From assembly GCF_934630535.1 (NCBI RefSeq), contig NZ_CAKTVU010000001.1, positions 1 through 64,000 of the forward strand: a stretch of DNA of 64,000 nt. Direction: 5' to 3'. The notes under the pieces were generated by a model that saw only the letters and a program-made list of their open reading frames with translations, did not search any database and was not told the origin of the DNA. Positions within the stretch are counted from its first letter, which is position 1. Each line of letters opens with the position of its first letter. The position numbers and the translations under genes were made by a program. Source of the stretch: an uncultured Senegalimassilia sp. GTDB taxonomy: Bacteria > Actinomycetota > Coriobacteriia > Coriobacteriales > Eggerthellaceae. Shown here piece by piece: positions 1 to 7,442 of the stretch.

Positions 1-228
1 GTCGACGCGGGCGCTACCCTGGCCTGCCAGGCTCCGCTGCTGTGGCTGGGCGCTGTGATCGTGGGCGCGATCGTGCCTCTCGTGTGCTGCGTGATGGCCC
101 GCAAGAAGGGCGACGCCGCCAGCTGGAAGCTCTTCGGCGGCGTGGCCGTGGTCGCGGCCCTTATCGGCGCGGTCTGCCTGCGCGTCGCCTTCTACAACGT
201 GGGCCTGTCCGTGTTCATGTTCTACTAG
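1..228 (+). CDS. DmsC-like membrane anchor subunit, C-terminal part
   Basis: The frame is open from the first base and ends with TAG at 226-228, giving the last 75 residues of a protein whose start lies outside the window. Two hydrophobic stretches are visible (about residues 13-30 and 48-75), separated by a short basic and polar loop (ARKKGD). The protein ends in aromatic and hydrophobic residues (NVGLSVFMFY). This matches the end of DmsC-type quinol-oxidising anchors of DMSO/polysulfide reductase-like molybdoenzymes, which pass electrons from menaquinol through an FeS subunit to the catalytic subunit. The family call rests on a short fragment and on the respiratory genes that follow. Another polytopic membrane protein is possible. 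Confidence 0.55.
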   Translation, partial: VDAGATLACQAPLLWLGAVIVGAIVPLVCCVMARKKGDAASWKLFGGVAVVAALIGAVCLRVAFYNVGLSVFMFY

Positions 229-413
229 GCGGCCTCAAGGGGATTGGCCGGGCCCAGCAGCCCGGCCGCCCCTGGCGGGGAAGGCCGACGGCTCCGCGAG
301 GCTCCGGCCCGCCGGCCTTCCCGCCCCGCCATCGGCGATCCGTCCTCGATGGCGGGGCAGAGGCCGAGCGATCCCGGCAGGGCACCAGGCCCCGACAACC
401 GAATACCCTCGAG

Positions 414-492
414 CGGCCCCTTCCGCTTGGAGACACCCTTTCCCCAAACCCCCTTGCAAACAGGGACGTCTCCAAGCGGAAGGGGCCGTTTT
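414..492 (+). terminator. probable terminator, 21-bp stem
   Basis: Bases 414-434 pair perfectly with 468-488 around a 33-nt loop, and GTTTTGCG follows. It lies 186 bp after the anchor-subunit gene and probably ends that operon. The stem is unusually long for a simple terminator. Confidence 0.6.
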
Positions 493-517
493 GCGTTTGG
501 GCGAGACGCTTAGAGAA

Positions 518-612
518 GACGCTTAGGGGACGTAGCTCTATCTGTCCGGAACAAGCTGGCCATTGCTTTGCGGCAGAAAGCCGGACAGATAGAGCTACGT
601 CCCCTAAGCGTC
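518..612. repeat. 91-bp palindromic element, copy 1
   Basis: The arms 518-549 and 581-612 are perfectly complementary (32 bp). The 31-nt loop (550-580) includes GCTGGCCATTGCTTTGCGGC. A second copy, over 90% identical including the loop, lies at 1152-1241 on the other side of the Spx/ArsC-like gene. The conserved loop argues for a REP/MITE-like or structured RNA element rather than a plain terminator. Confidence 0.8.
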
Positions 613-701
613 CTTGTGCATGGTTGAGCGGTACGGTGGCGTCCTGCTACGTTATGCAACGCAAAACGCAAAGGCGAGCCGCCTAAAGGAAGGAGCTCAT
701 C

Positions 702-1064
702 GTGAAGGAAGTGCTGTTCGTCGAGTACCCGAAGTGCTCAACGTGCAAGAAGGCGAAGGCATGGTTGGATGCGCATGGCGTGGCGTATTCGGATCGCGAC
801 ATCGTGGCGGATAACCCCACGGCGACTGAGCTGGCCGAATGGCATGCGAAAAGCGGGCTGTCGCTGCGCCGGTTCTTCAACACCAGCGGGCAGCTGTATC
901 GTCAGCATAATGTGAAAGCCCAGCTAGATGCAGGCATGTCGGACGCGGAAGCTTATGACCTGCTGGCTGCTGACGGCATGCTGGTAAAGCGTCCCATCGT
1001 CGTTGGCTCCGATTTCGTCTTAACCGGTTTCAAAGAAGCCGATTGGGAAGCTGCGCTGCTATAA
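702..1064 (+). CDS. Spx/ArsC-family thioredoxin-fold protein
   Basis: A 120-residue protein of the ArsC/Spx/YffB family. It opens with a beta strand (EVLFVEYPKCSTCKKA) carrying the CxxC redox motif at Cys13 and Cys16. It keeps the family's later features: SLRRFFNTSG, a helix ending LLAADGMLVKRPIVV, and a final GF segment. Length is normal (115-130). The family includes glutaredoxin- or thioredoxin-dependent arsenate reductases and Spx-type RNA polymerase-binding regulators. The second cysteine fits Spx or reductase use alike, and the substrate cannot be told. The start is set by a strong ribosome site (AAAGGAAGGAG). The gene stands alone between two copies of a 91-bp palindrome. Confidence 0.85.
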   Translation: MKEVLFVEYPKCSTCKKAKAWLDAHGVAYSDRDIVADNPTATELAEWHAKSGLSLRRFFNTSGQLYRQHNVKAQLDAGMSDAEAYDLLAADGMLVKRPIVVGSDFVLTGFKEADWEAALL

Positions 1065-1151
1065 GCATTTCGCACAGGCGTTCTGCGCTTCCGTTAGACA
1101 GATAGGAAAAGGGAAACCGCCGAAAGTCGATTGGCGGCTGGGCTAGTGGGG

Positions 1152-1278
1152 CGCTTAGGGGACGTAGCCTTATCTGTCCGGAACATGCTGGCCATTGCTT
1201 TGCGGCAGAAAACCGGACGGATAGAGCTACGCCCCTAAGCGTCTGGACCTAAGCGTTTGGGTAGATAAGGCTACGTCC
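1152..1278. repeat. palindromic element copy 2 plus extra third arm
   Basis: 1152-1241 matches copy 1 (520-610) with a handful of substitutions and one base deletion. Here the two arms are no longer perfect partners. Instead, bases 1160-1175 pair perfectly over 16 bp with a third arm at 1263-1278, while 1152-1159 can pair with 1248-1255. Two exclusive folds are therefore possible. Confidence 0.75.
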
Positions 1279-1287
1279 TCAACTGGC

Positions 1288-1321
1288 AAGGCCCCGGATC
1301 GCTTTAGCGGTCCGGGGCCTT
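1288..1321. terminator. hairpin between convergent genes
   Basis: AAGGCCCCGGA (1288-1298) pairs with TCCGGGGCCTT (1311-1321). It sits between convergent genes and could serve both. It has no clear T-run, so intrinsic termination is only moderately supported. Confidence 0.5.
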
Positions 1322-1381
1322 AGTGACTTCGGCGCGAAGCCGGGGTGGCTGCAGCGGGAGGCTGCGGCCCGCTGAAATCCC

Positions 1382-3283
1382 TTATGCCAGCTGCTCGGTG
1401 AAGTCGCTGGGCTCGATGACGCACATGCGCTTGCCGTCTTGCAGGCGGATGCGGCCGATATGCAGCTTCATGACGCCGGCGGTTTCCAGGCTGGTAGTGG
1501 TGAAGCGGGAAACCACCAGCTGCTCGCTTGCCTTTCCTGCCATGGCGTACACGCGGCGAGCGTCCTTCGCGTGCTCCTTCTCCTGCTTGTCCAGGGGCAT
1601 CTCGGAGCTGTCGAAGTATTCACGGCAGGGGATGAACCCGTTCACGAAACCGCTGATGATCAGCACCTTCGGCGAAAGCCCCGCGACCTGGTCGTAGGGG
1701 ACCACCTGGACGGCGCTTGCGGCGTCGATGCGGGGCGCCAGCAGGCGGCTGCGGAAGCGCTCGGCCATGGCGGCGGCGGAGTTGTCGTGGCCGCCCAGGC
1801 ACAGCGTGCTCACGATGCCCGGTGCCGTTGCGCCTTCCTGGCCCGTAACCAGCTCGGCGAGCTTGTTCAGCAGCGCCGTGCCCTCAAGGCCGGCGGCGGA
1901 CTTGATGAGCGCAAGGCCCGCTTCGTGCGCATCGGCCACGCGCTTGGCGCCCACCACGCGGTCGGTCTCGCCTGCGTTGGCGGCGAGCGCGCCGTCCTGC
2001 ACGTTACGCAGGGCCTCCACCAGGCCCTTGTCGTGCTCGTCGGCGTATGCGCGCAGGTTCGCCATGGCGGAGCTGTTGGCCAACCAGTCGCCGTACCCGC
2101 ACCAGCAACGCCATGCAAGCGCGTTTTCGGGGTCGGCCACCAGGTCCAGCGCCGTCAGCACGCGGGCGGGCACGCAGCGCTCGTTGTCGCGGATGTCGCC
2201 GCGCACCGGCTGGCGATCGTTCAGCGCCTGGGCGGGAACCTTCGCCGCCAGCAGGGCTTTCACCATGTTGCGGCCCCATACGCCGTTGGGCGTGGCCACC
2301 ACCACATCGGCGGGGTTCATGCCGCCCGCCATGGCTTCAGCAGCGAAACGCGCAACGGCGCCGAATTCGTCTTCGGGCAGCGGGCTTTCCAGCACAACCG
2401 TCTGACCTGCGGCGACGTCTTCCGCTGCATGGAACGCGATCGACTGCATGGCGGGGTCTGCCAGCAGTTTGGAGGCCGCTGCGGCCCCGGCTGCGCAGGT
2501 ATGGCACGCGGAAAGCTCGATATCCTGCGCCCCTTCGTGCGCATCCATGAACTCGTCCAAGCCCGCGGCATAGGGGTAGCTGTCGTAGACCTGCACGCAA
2601 GCGGCGCGGTCGCCGGCGACGGTGAGCGTCTTTGCCGCCACCAGGCCGGCAAGCAGCTGCGATGCCTTGCTGATGCGCTGATAGTCGTCCACCAGCACAT
2701 GGGCGAACGAATGCGCTGCAACCGCGCCGGCATGGGTCCGCAGGTAATTTGCCGCAAGATTGCCCGCCTCGGGCTCGGCGATGCTGCGCGTGAAGGCTAG
2801 GTTGTCCTTCAGCAGCGTATGCACGTTGGACTCCTCGCCGGGCAAAAGCCAGTTCGGATCGTCATCGGCAAGCTCGGTCCAGCTGCGGTAGAAGAACTTC
2901 AGCATCTCGCGCAGGCGTTTGGGGCGCAGACCGCTCACCTTCATGTCCTCGAGCAGGAACAGCTCCTCGTAGGCGGTCAGCAGGCGCGGCTCGCGGCCCG
3001 ACCAGCGCACCGCCTCGGCGTCGGAGAGCACCTCGAGCGCCAGGGCGCGCGGCGTGGTCACCGTGACCCCATCGGCGTTTGCGCCGGCTTCCTCGGCAGC
3101 GGCGTTCAGGCGCAGCGTGAACGCCTCGCATGCTTGCGGCGTGGCGCACAGCACTAGCACGTTCTCCGCCTTTTCGCCGCCTGAAAGCAGCGAGCATACG
3201 CGCTTGATCAGCGCGTGCGTTTTCCCGCAGCCGATGCCGCCGATGATGCGCGTTGCCTTGATGTGCGAAACGTCTTGATTCAT
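1382..3283 (-). CDS. UvrD/Rep-like superfamily 1 ATPase
   Basis: A 633-residue protein. It starts with a P-loop (GGIGCGKTHALIKRV, about residues 15-29) and carries a Walker B/motif II of the UvrD type (VDDYQ, about residue 200) followed by QLLAGL and a motif III-like TVAGD. A motif V-like segment (GLSPKVLIISGFVNGFIP) lies near residue 555, followed by YAMAGKASEQLVVSR, which resembles motif VI. These place it in the UvrD/PcrA/AddB-like superfamily 1 of DNA translocases. It is short for a full UvrD (about 720), and its middle is divergent, so helicase activity is unproven. Ribosome site GGGAGG precedes the ATG. It is a single gene; partners such as an AddA-like nuclease are not in the window. 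Confidence 0.75.
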   Translation of the reverse strand: MNQDVSHIKATRIIGGIGCGKTHALIKRVCSLLSGGEKAENVLVLCATPQACEAFTLRLNAAAEEAGANADGVTVTTPRALALEVLSDAEAVRWSGREPRLLTAYEELFLLEDMKVSGLRPKRLREMLKFFYRSWTELADDDPNWLLPGEESNVHTLLKDNLAFTRSIAEPEAGNLAANYLRTHAGAVAAHSFAHVLVDDYQRISKASQLLAGLVAAKTLTVAGDRAACVQVYDSYPYAAGLDEFMDAHEGAQDIELSACHTCAAGAAAASKLLADPAMQSIAFHAAEDVAAGQTVVLESPLPEDEFGAVARFAAEAMAGGMNPADVVVATPNGVWGRNMVKALLAAKVPAQALNDRQPVRGDIRDNERCVPARVLTALDLVADPENALAWRCWCGYGDWLANSSAMANLRAYADEHDKGLVEALRNVQDGALAANAGETDRVVGAKRVADAHEAGLALIKSAAGLEGTALLNKLAELVTGQEGATAPGIVSTLCLGGHDNSAAAMAERFRSRLLAPRIDAASAVQVVPYDQVAGLSPKVLIISGFVNGFIPCREYFDSSEMPLDKQEKEHAKDARRVYAMAGKASEQLVVSRFTTTSLETAGVMKLHIGRIRLQDGKRMCVIEPSDFTEQLA

Positions 3284-3436
3284 GTTCGACCTCCCAGCCG
3301 TTAACCCTTACCTATTTATATATGCGTTCGCGATCTTGCCCGCCAGGCGGGTCGGAACGCGTTTCCGTCGGTCGCCGCCGACGGGTCGTTGTCTTCCTCG
3401 GCCCCTCCGTCGGCTTGTTGGGCGACGGAGGTTTGC

Positions 3437-3469
3437 GCCGAAGCGGGTGAGGAGGGTGCCCGCTTCGGC
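3437..3469. terminator. 11-bp GC-rich hairpin
   Basis: GCCGAAGCGGG (3437-3447) pairs perfectly with CCCGCTTCGGC (3459-3469). It lies downstream of the minus-strand ferredoxin operon. The T-run is weak. Confidence 0.4.
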
Positions 3470-3599
3470 TTCTCAGGTTGAAAGAGGGGGCGGCGGCATC
3501 TTCTAAAGTGGGGAGGGAGGGGAGGGTGAAGAGGCGCCGCTCCCGGGCAGAAGGTGGTCTATCCCCAGAACCCTTGCTAGGCCACCCTCTGCTCGGGAG

Positions 3600-3622
3600 G
3601 CCGGGCGCGATGCGCGCCCGGC
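3600..3622 (-). terminator. hairpin after the NapH-like gene
   Basis: GCCGGGCGC (3600-3608) pairs with GCGCCCGGC (3614-3622), 60 bp past the stop of the minus-strand operon. No T-run follows, so termination is inferred from position. Confidence 0.4.
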
Positions 3623-3681
3623 TGTTCCCGTGTTGCGTTCCTCGCGCCGCAACGTGCGCGTTTGCCGTATCCGCTTGCCGG

Positions 3682-4674
3682 CTACTTCTCGTTTTCCACC
3701 AGCGAGACGGGTTCGCCCTTCTTGGCGATCAGCGGCATGCTGATCGCGTGCGCCGGGCAGGCGTCCACGCACGAGCGGCACTTCGTGCATTCGCTCCATG
3801 CGGCCTCGGACAGCTCGGGGTGGCGCGGGTCGATGCCCTCCTCGCAGGCGCGTCCGCAGGCGCCGCACTTCTTGCCCTGGGCCGTTTCCAGGCACTTCGC
3901 GTTATCGATGGTGGGCTTGAACGTGCGGTTCAGCTTGGCGATCAGGCTCATGAACGCCGAAAGCGGGCACAGCTTATGGCACCACTTCTTGAACAGCAGC
4001 ACCTCGGCGATCAGGATGGCGGGCACCACGATGAGCGACCACGTCACATCGCCCTGCGCGAACAGGTTCACCAGCAGCAGGATGGTGGCGAAGGTAAGGC
4101 CGATGGGGCACACCAGGCAAAATACCGGGAAGCCGAAGATGAAGGTGGACAGCAGCGCGCCGCCCAGCACGAAATGGCGGGCATCCACGGCCTCGCCGCG
4201 CTTCTTCGCGCAGCTTGCGCAGCCGGCCAGGCCCTTCGAGTCCTTCTCGCAGCCGGTTGCCAGCGCGGCCTTCTCGTCCTCGGTCAGCGGTGCGATATCG
4301 GCAGCGGCCTCGGCCGCCTTACCGTCCGCCTGTTTCGCGGCCTTTGCCTTCGCGGCCTTCGCCTGCTTCTCAGGCTTGGTGAAGATGCCGCGAAGCTTCT
4401 GCACCAGGGGAACGAGGCACATCCAGCCGCAGAACGCGCGGGCGAACACGATGATGAGCGCCACCATGATGACCAGCGACACCACGGCGCGCGGCACCAT
4501 CATCTTGCTTGCGAGCATGGTGCCCAGGGCGCCCAGCGGGCAGAGGATGGAGATATCCCAGATGCCCGGCGCGGAAATGGTGCCGATGCCCAGGTTCGTC
4601 AGAAAGCCAACGAAAACGATGGCGACGATGGCGAGCGCGGTTATGGTGCGCAGCGTCTTGGAATTGCGTTTCAT
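3682..4674 (-). CDS. NapH-like polyferredoxin membrane protein
   Basis: A 330-residue membrane protein with about four or five transmembrane helices (first at about residues 10-30) and the NapH-type cytoplasmic motif FCGWMCLVP. An Ala/Lys-rich cytoplasmic insert (about 118-165) and a second membrane section with VFCLVCPIG follow. The C-terminus has two ferredoxin-like cysteine groups (CGACGRACEEGID and CTKCRSCVDACP). NapH works with NapG to move electrons from menaquinol to periplasmic reductases. The gene starts 8 bp after napG and is last of four co-directional genes (unknown, torD, napG, napH). No catalytic molybdoenzyme is adjacent, so its partner reductase must lie elsewhere. The cysteine-rich motif LAGCASCAKKRGE in the insert is unusual. 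Confidence 0.85.
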   Translation of the reverse strand: MKRNSKTLRTITALAIVAIVFVGFLTNLGIGTISAPGIWDISILCPLGALGTMLASKMMVPRAVVSLVIMVALIIVFARAFCGWMCLVPLVQKLRGIFTKPEKQAKAAKAKAAKQADGKAAEAAADIAPLTEDEKAALATGCEKDSKGLAGCASCAKKRGEAVDARHFVLGGALLSTFIFGFPVFCLVCPIGLTFATILLLVNLFAQGDVTWSLIVVPAILIAEVLLFKKWCHKLCPLSAFMSLIAKLNRTFKPTIDNAKCLETAQGKKCGACGRACEEGIDPRHPELSEAAWSECTKCRSCVDACPAHAISMPLIAKKGEPVSLVENEK

Positions 4675-4682
4675 GACCGCAC

Positions 4683-5408
4683 CTACCTTTCTACCTGGTC
4701 AAGCGGCTTGATGGTGATGGCGCGCGAAGTGGCGCCCTCGGAGATGGAGCCGTTTTGCAGCGACACGCATACGCTTTCGCAGGCTCCGCAGCCGTTGCAC
4801 TTGTTATCGAGCACCACGGGTCGGTTCTCGTCGTCGAGCGCGATGGCCTCGTACGGGCACGCGTCGTAGCAGAATCGGCAGCCGATCAGCTTGTACGCCA
4901 GGCACCAGTCGGTGTTGATGACGGCGCGGCCGATGATGGTGTTCTCCTTCGTGGCGCCCGCCGGCAGCTCCAGCGCGCGCGTGGGGCAGGCCGAGACGCA
5001 CAGCGGCGTGCCGCCGTTCTCCTCGGTGCACCAATCGCAGTAGTCGTCGCTGAAGTCGAACGTGGGCGTGCGCATGTTCAGGATGCCGTCCTCGATGTGC
5101 GCCGGGCGGATGACGTCGCGCGGGCAGATCTCGTAGCATTTCTCGCAGCGGATGCAGGCGCTGATCAGGCGGTCCTCATCCTGACCTCCCGGAGGTCGGA
5201 TGATGGCCTGCGGGTTCGCCAGCTTCAGCCCGCCCAGGCCGAGCATCACCGCGGCGCCGCCGATGCCCAGGCACAGCGTGCGACGCGTCATTCCCCCGGT
5301 TTTCGCTTGTTTCTCCGCGGCGGCCTGCGCTGTTGCGGGATCCGCCGCTCTCCTCGTCTGTTCCGCGCGGCCTTCGGGCAGGTCCGTGCGGTTATCCGTG
5401 TTGTCCAT
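4683..5408 (-). CDS. NapG-like Tat-exported ferredoxin
   Basis: A 241-residue electron-transfer protein with four [4Fe-4S] cysteine clusters. They are visible as CIRCEKCYEICP, CDWCTEENGGTPLCVSACP, CRFCYDACP and CNGCGACESVCV. A twin-arginine signal (TRRTLCLGIGG followed by a hydrophobic stretch) sits at about residues 38-60 and sends the folded protein out by the Tat pathway. The start is chosen at the ATG reading MDNTDNRTD because AAGGAG lies just upstream; an in-frame start 26 codons earlier has no such site. NapG passes electrons from NapH or menaquinol to a periplasmic reductase. The 35-40-residue polar leader before the Tat motif is longer than usual. Confidence 0.85.
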   Translation of the reverse strand: MDNTDNRTDLPEGRAEQTRRAADPATAQAAAEKQAKTGGMTRRTLCLGIGGAAVMLGLGGLKLANPQAIIRPPGGQDEDRLISACIRCEKCYEICPRDVIRPAHIEDGILNMRTPTFDFSDDYCDWCTEENGGTPLCVSACPTRALELPAGATKENTIIGRAVINTDWCLAYKLIGCRFCYDACPYEAIALDDENRPVVLDNKCNGCGACESVCVSLQNGSISEGATSRAITIKPLDQVER

Positions 5409-5489
5409 CTCTCCTTCTTTCGCTCGCGCCCGATGCTGGCCTCCCCGTATCCGACGCCCTCCGCGCCGGGAAGCCTGGCGGTGCAAACC

Positions 5490-5519
5490 GCCGACGCGCC
5501 GGCTTCGAAGCGCGTCGGC
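5490..5519 (-). terminator. hairpin between torD and napG
   Basis: GCCGACGCGC pairs with GCGCGTCGGC around CGGCTTCGAA, just after the torD stop and before napG. With no T-run it may be a processing or partial-termination site that sets the torD:napG ratio. Confidence 0.4.
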
Positions 5520-5531
5520 GGGCGATGCCCG

Positions 5532-6233
5532 TTACTCGTCTTCGGTCAAAACGTCGTCCAGGAACGCCTTGTCGGTGTTCAGGAACCCATCGGTGAGATA
5601 GGCCAGGCCCTGATACAGGTCGGTTTTCGCGAAACGCTTCATGTCGGCCGTCATCATGGGAACCCACGACAGCAGATGGTCCTCCAGGAAGTTTTTCTGC
5701 GTGGTCAGCAGCGCGGCGGCCTCCTCCTCGTCGCCCTTGCGCAGCGCCTCGGCGGTGCGGTTGGCAAGCACCTGCTCGAATTCCAGCTCCAGGGCCACGT
5801 GGTCCTCGCCTTCCTTCCAGCTGTTCTTCTTGTCAAGGCCGGCGGAACGGTAGATGGCGAGCACCTCGTCGCGGGCGTCCTGCATGAGCAGGCGCTTCTC
5901 GGAGGTGTACACGCTTTCGAACGGGTAGGCGGCGCTGTAGGCGTCCACGCCGTGGCCGATGAACACGCGGGTGTAGTCCACGGCCAGGTCGGTCAGACTG
6001 TTCTCCCAGGTGTTGGACAGGTACTTCGCCAGGCGCAGGTAGCCCTCGTCCACGTCGGCGTTGCCCGTGGAGGCGGGGAAGCGCATGCCGTGCAGCTCGT
6101 CAAGCAGCTCCTGGTCGATTTCCACGCGGAACAGTCGGCTGAGCAGGCCGTACGTTGCGGCACGCTGCTCGATGAGCTTGATCAGATCGTCCATGGAAGC
6201 CTGCTCTGCGGCGGTGTTGGCGTTCTCGGTCAT
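5532..6233 (-). CDS. TorD/DmsD-family molybdoenzyme chaperone
   Basis: A 233-residue all-helical protein. It has the TorD-type arrangement RAATYGLLSRLFRVEIDQELLDEL near the start, then VDYTRVFIGHG with an acidic and aromatic surround, and PYESVYTSEKRLL-like spacing (here YPFESVYTSEKRLLMQ). These are the family's signature regions. TorD-type chaperones bind the Tat signal of a molybdoenzyme, guard cofactor insertion and release the folded enzyme for export. Its ribosome site (AAGGAGG) lies inside the end of the upstream gene and the two genes are 2 bp apart, so they are translationally coupled. The client enzyme is not in the window; it may be the reductase whose anchor gene ends at base 228. 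Confidence 0.85.
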   Translation of the reverse strand: MTENANTAAEQASMDDLIKLIEQRAATYGLLSRLFRVEIDQELLDELHGMRFPASTGNADVDEGYLRLAKYLSNTWENSLTDLAVDYTRVFIGHGVDAYSAAYPFESVYTSEKRLLMQDARDEVLAIYRSAGLDKKNSWKEGEDHVALELEFEQVLANRTAEALRKGDEEEAAALLTTQKNFLEDHLLSWVPMMTADMKRFAKTDLYQGLAYLTDGFLNTDKAFLDDVLTEDE

Positions 6234-6235
6234 GG

Positions 6236-7060
6236 TTAGTCCTCCTTAGAATCGGCCGCGGACCCGTCCACGACGTCTGCCAGCATTTCCAGGCCTTGCT
6301 TTCCCGTTTCGGTGGTGAACCAGGCCTTGCGCCATTCCAGCGCATCGCATTGCTCCAGCTTGTCCACGAAGTGCGGGGCGTACAGGCGGGGCTTTTGCAC
6401 CAGCGGGTCGTTGTCGACCTTGCCGTTGATGGCCGGCGTGGCGGCGCCGCCTTCGGCCGCGCACAGTGTGAGGATGCGCTTGTAGATGACCGCGTACGCC
6501 GCGTCCTCCTCAAGCAGGGCGCGCAGGCGCTCGATCGGTTTGTCGGAATCAAGTTTTGCCTGGCCAGGCTCGGTGATGCGCCAGAACACCTCGACGGGTT
6601 CGGCGGCCTCCAGATACTCCACGCCGTCCACGACCACGGTCTTGGGCTCGTTTTCCGTGTCGTCGGCGGGCTGGCCGTCGACGGTGATGCGCTCGATGGC
6701 GCCGGCGCGCTCGAGCAGGTTGCACAGGTTGGCGGCGGTGTAAACGCTGAAGTTGTCCTGCTGCAGCTCGTCGACGTGGGCGTTCACGGCCTCGGCGGTT
6801 TGCGGCTCTTGCACGAAGGAAAGGATGCCCAGCAGCACCTTGCGGCGCGGGGCCATGGATTTGAACAGGTCGTCGATGCGCTCGGCAGGCGTACGGTCGT
6901 CGCTTTCGGCTTCGGACTGCTGCGCAGGTGCATCGGTTGCCGAGCTGATAGCGGTGTAATCGCCGCCCTCGTCCTCGTCGTCGTCCGCGCCGGTATCCTC
7001 CAGCGGGTCGAACTCGTCAAGCTCGGAATCAAAGGATAGATCGAAAGTGGAATCAGACAT
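6236..7060 (-). CDS. acidic winged-helix-like protein of unknown function
   Basis: A 274-residue protein, first gene of the torD-napG-napH operon. The first 75 residues are extremely acidic and disordered-looking (DTGADDDEDEGGDY). The rest is helical with short strands and looks like two winged-helix-type repeats: one around LLGILSFVQEPQTAEAVNAHV, another around KRILTLCAAEGGAATPAINGKV. A DMSO-reductase-associated helper or regulator is a reasonable guess because of operon position, but no family motif supports one. The start at MSDSTFDL is preferred: it has a GGGAGGGG ribosome site, whereas longer in-frame starts run into a promoter-like region of unrelated composition. Confidence 0.7.
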   Translation of the reverse strand: MSDSTFDLSFDSELDEFDPLEDTGADDDEDEGGDYTAISSATDAPAQQSEAESDDRTPAERIDDLFKSMAPRRKVLLGILSFVQEPQTAEAVNAHVDELQQDNFSVYTAANLCNLLERAGAIERITVDGQPADDTENEPKTVVVDGVEYLEAAEPVEVFWRITEPGQAKLDSDKPIERLRALLEEDAAYAVIYKRILTLCAAEGGAATPAINGKVDNDPLVQKPRLYAPHFVDKLEQCDALEWRKAWFTTETGKQGLEMLADVVDGSAADSKED

Positions 7061-7279
7061 GCTCCGCCCCTCCCAGACATTGCCAACAACAAAACTAGCG
7101 CCTGCCTTCTGGCACGACGCTACAGTGCCGGCCCGTAAGACCGACTCCGGGAACTTCACCCCTGAAGCTCCGACTTTTGCAAACAATGTCTGCCGCACGC
7201 ATATGGTGCGCCGGCGGACTCCCCGCGTTGATGATAGGCGCGCCGCGTCGACGATGTCAAGGTCCGACTTTTCGCGGCA

Positions 7280-7303
7280 GATTATCCGACTTTGCGGATA
7301 ATC
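7280..7303. promoter_or_regulatory. putative operator, 9-6-9 inverted repeat
   Basis: GATTATCCG (7280-7288) and CGGATAATC (7295-7303) form a perfect palindrome with a 6-bp spacer, ending 10 bp before the -35 box of the plus-strand promoter. The size and spacing fit a dimeric activator or repressor. Confidence 0.55.
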
Positions 7304-7313
7304 GTGTCCGCGT

Positions 7314-7343
7314 TTGACAATGCGCGGAGGGTTGCGCCATACT
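7314..7343 (+). promoter_or_regulatory. sigma-70-type promoter for the 7443 gene
   Basis: TTGACA at 7314-7319 and CATACT at 7338-7343 are 18 bp apart, about 100 bp before the start codon at 7443. Confidence 0.55.
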
Positions 7344-7442
7344 GCGCGGCGGGGTTTGGGGAAGAATGCAAGTGGACGACGGACCCGGCCGCGTGGGGAC
7401 GTGCGCCGGCCCGCTTTGGTTTGGAGAAAGGAAGCTGAAGCC

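Larger units (their letters stand above)
229..701. other. non-coding region with two large inverted repeats
   Basis: No convincing gene is present. The stretch holds a 21-bp perfect inverted repeat (414-434 with 468-488) and a 32-bp perfect inverted repeat (518-549 with 581-612), listed separately. It ends in the leader of the Spx/ArsC-like gene, with ribosome-binding sequence AAAGGAAGGAG just before 702. Confidence 0.7.
1065..1381. other. convergent intergenic region with repeat copy 2
   Basis: Holds copy 2 of the palindromic element (1152-1241), a third arm of the same sequence (1248-1278) and a hairpin at 1288-1321. No gene is visible. Confidence 0.7.
3284..3681. other. intergenic region rich in hairpins
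   Basis: No gene is seen. Several GC-rich hairpins follow one another: about 3366-3385, 3407-3430, 3437-3469 and 3600-3622. An A+T-rich patch at 3309-3325 probably holds the minus-strand promoter of the UvrD-like gene. Confidence 0.6.
7061..7442. other. divergent control region of the respiratory block
   Basis: About 380 bp separate divergent genes at 7060 (minus) and 7443 (plus). It holds a 9-bp palindrome (7280-7303), a plus-strand promoter (7314-7343) and repeats of the short string CCGACTTT (near 7171, 7264 and 7287). No gene is supported. Confidence 0.65.
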
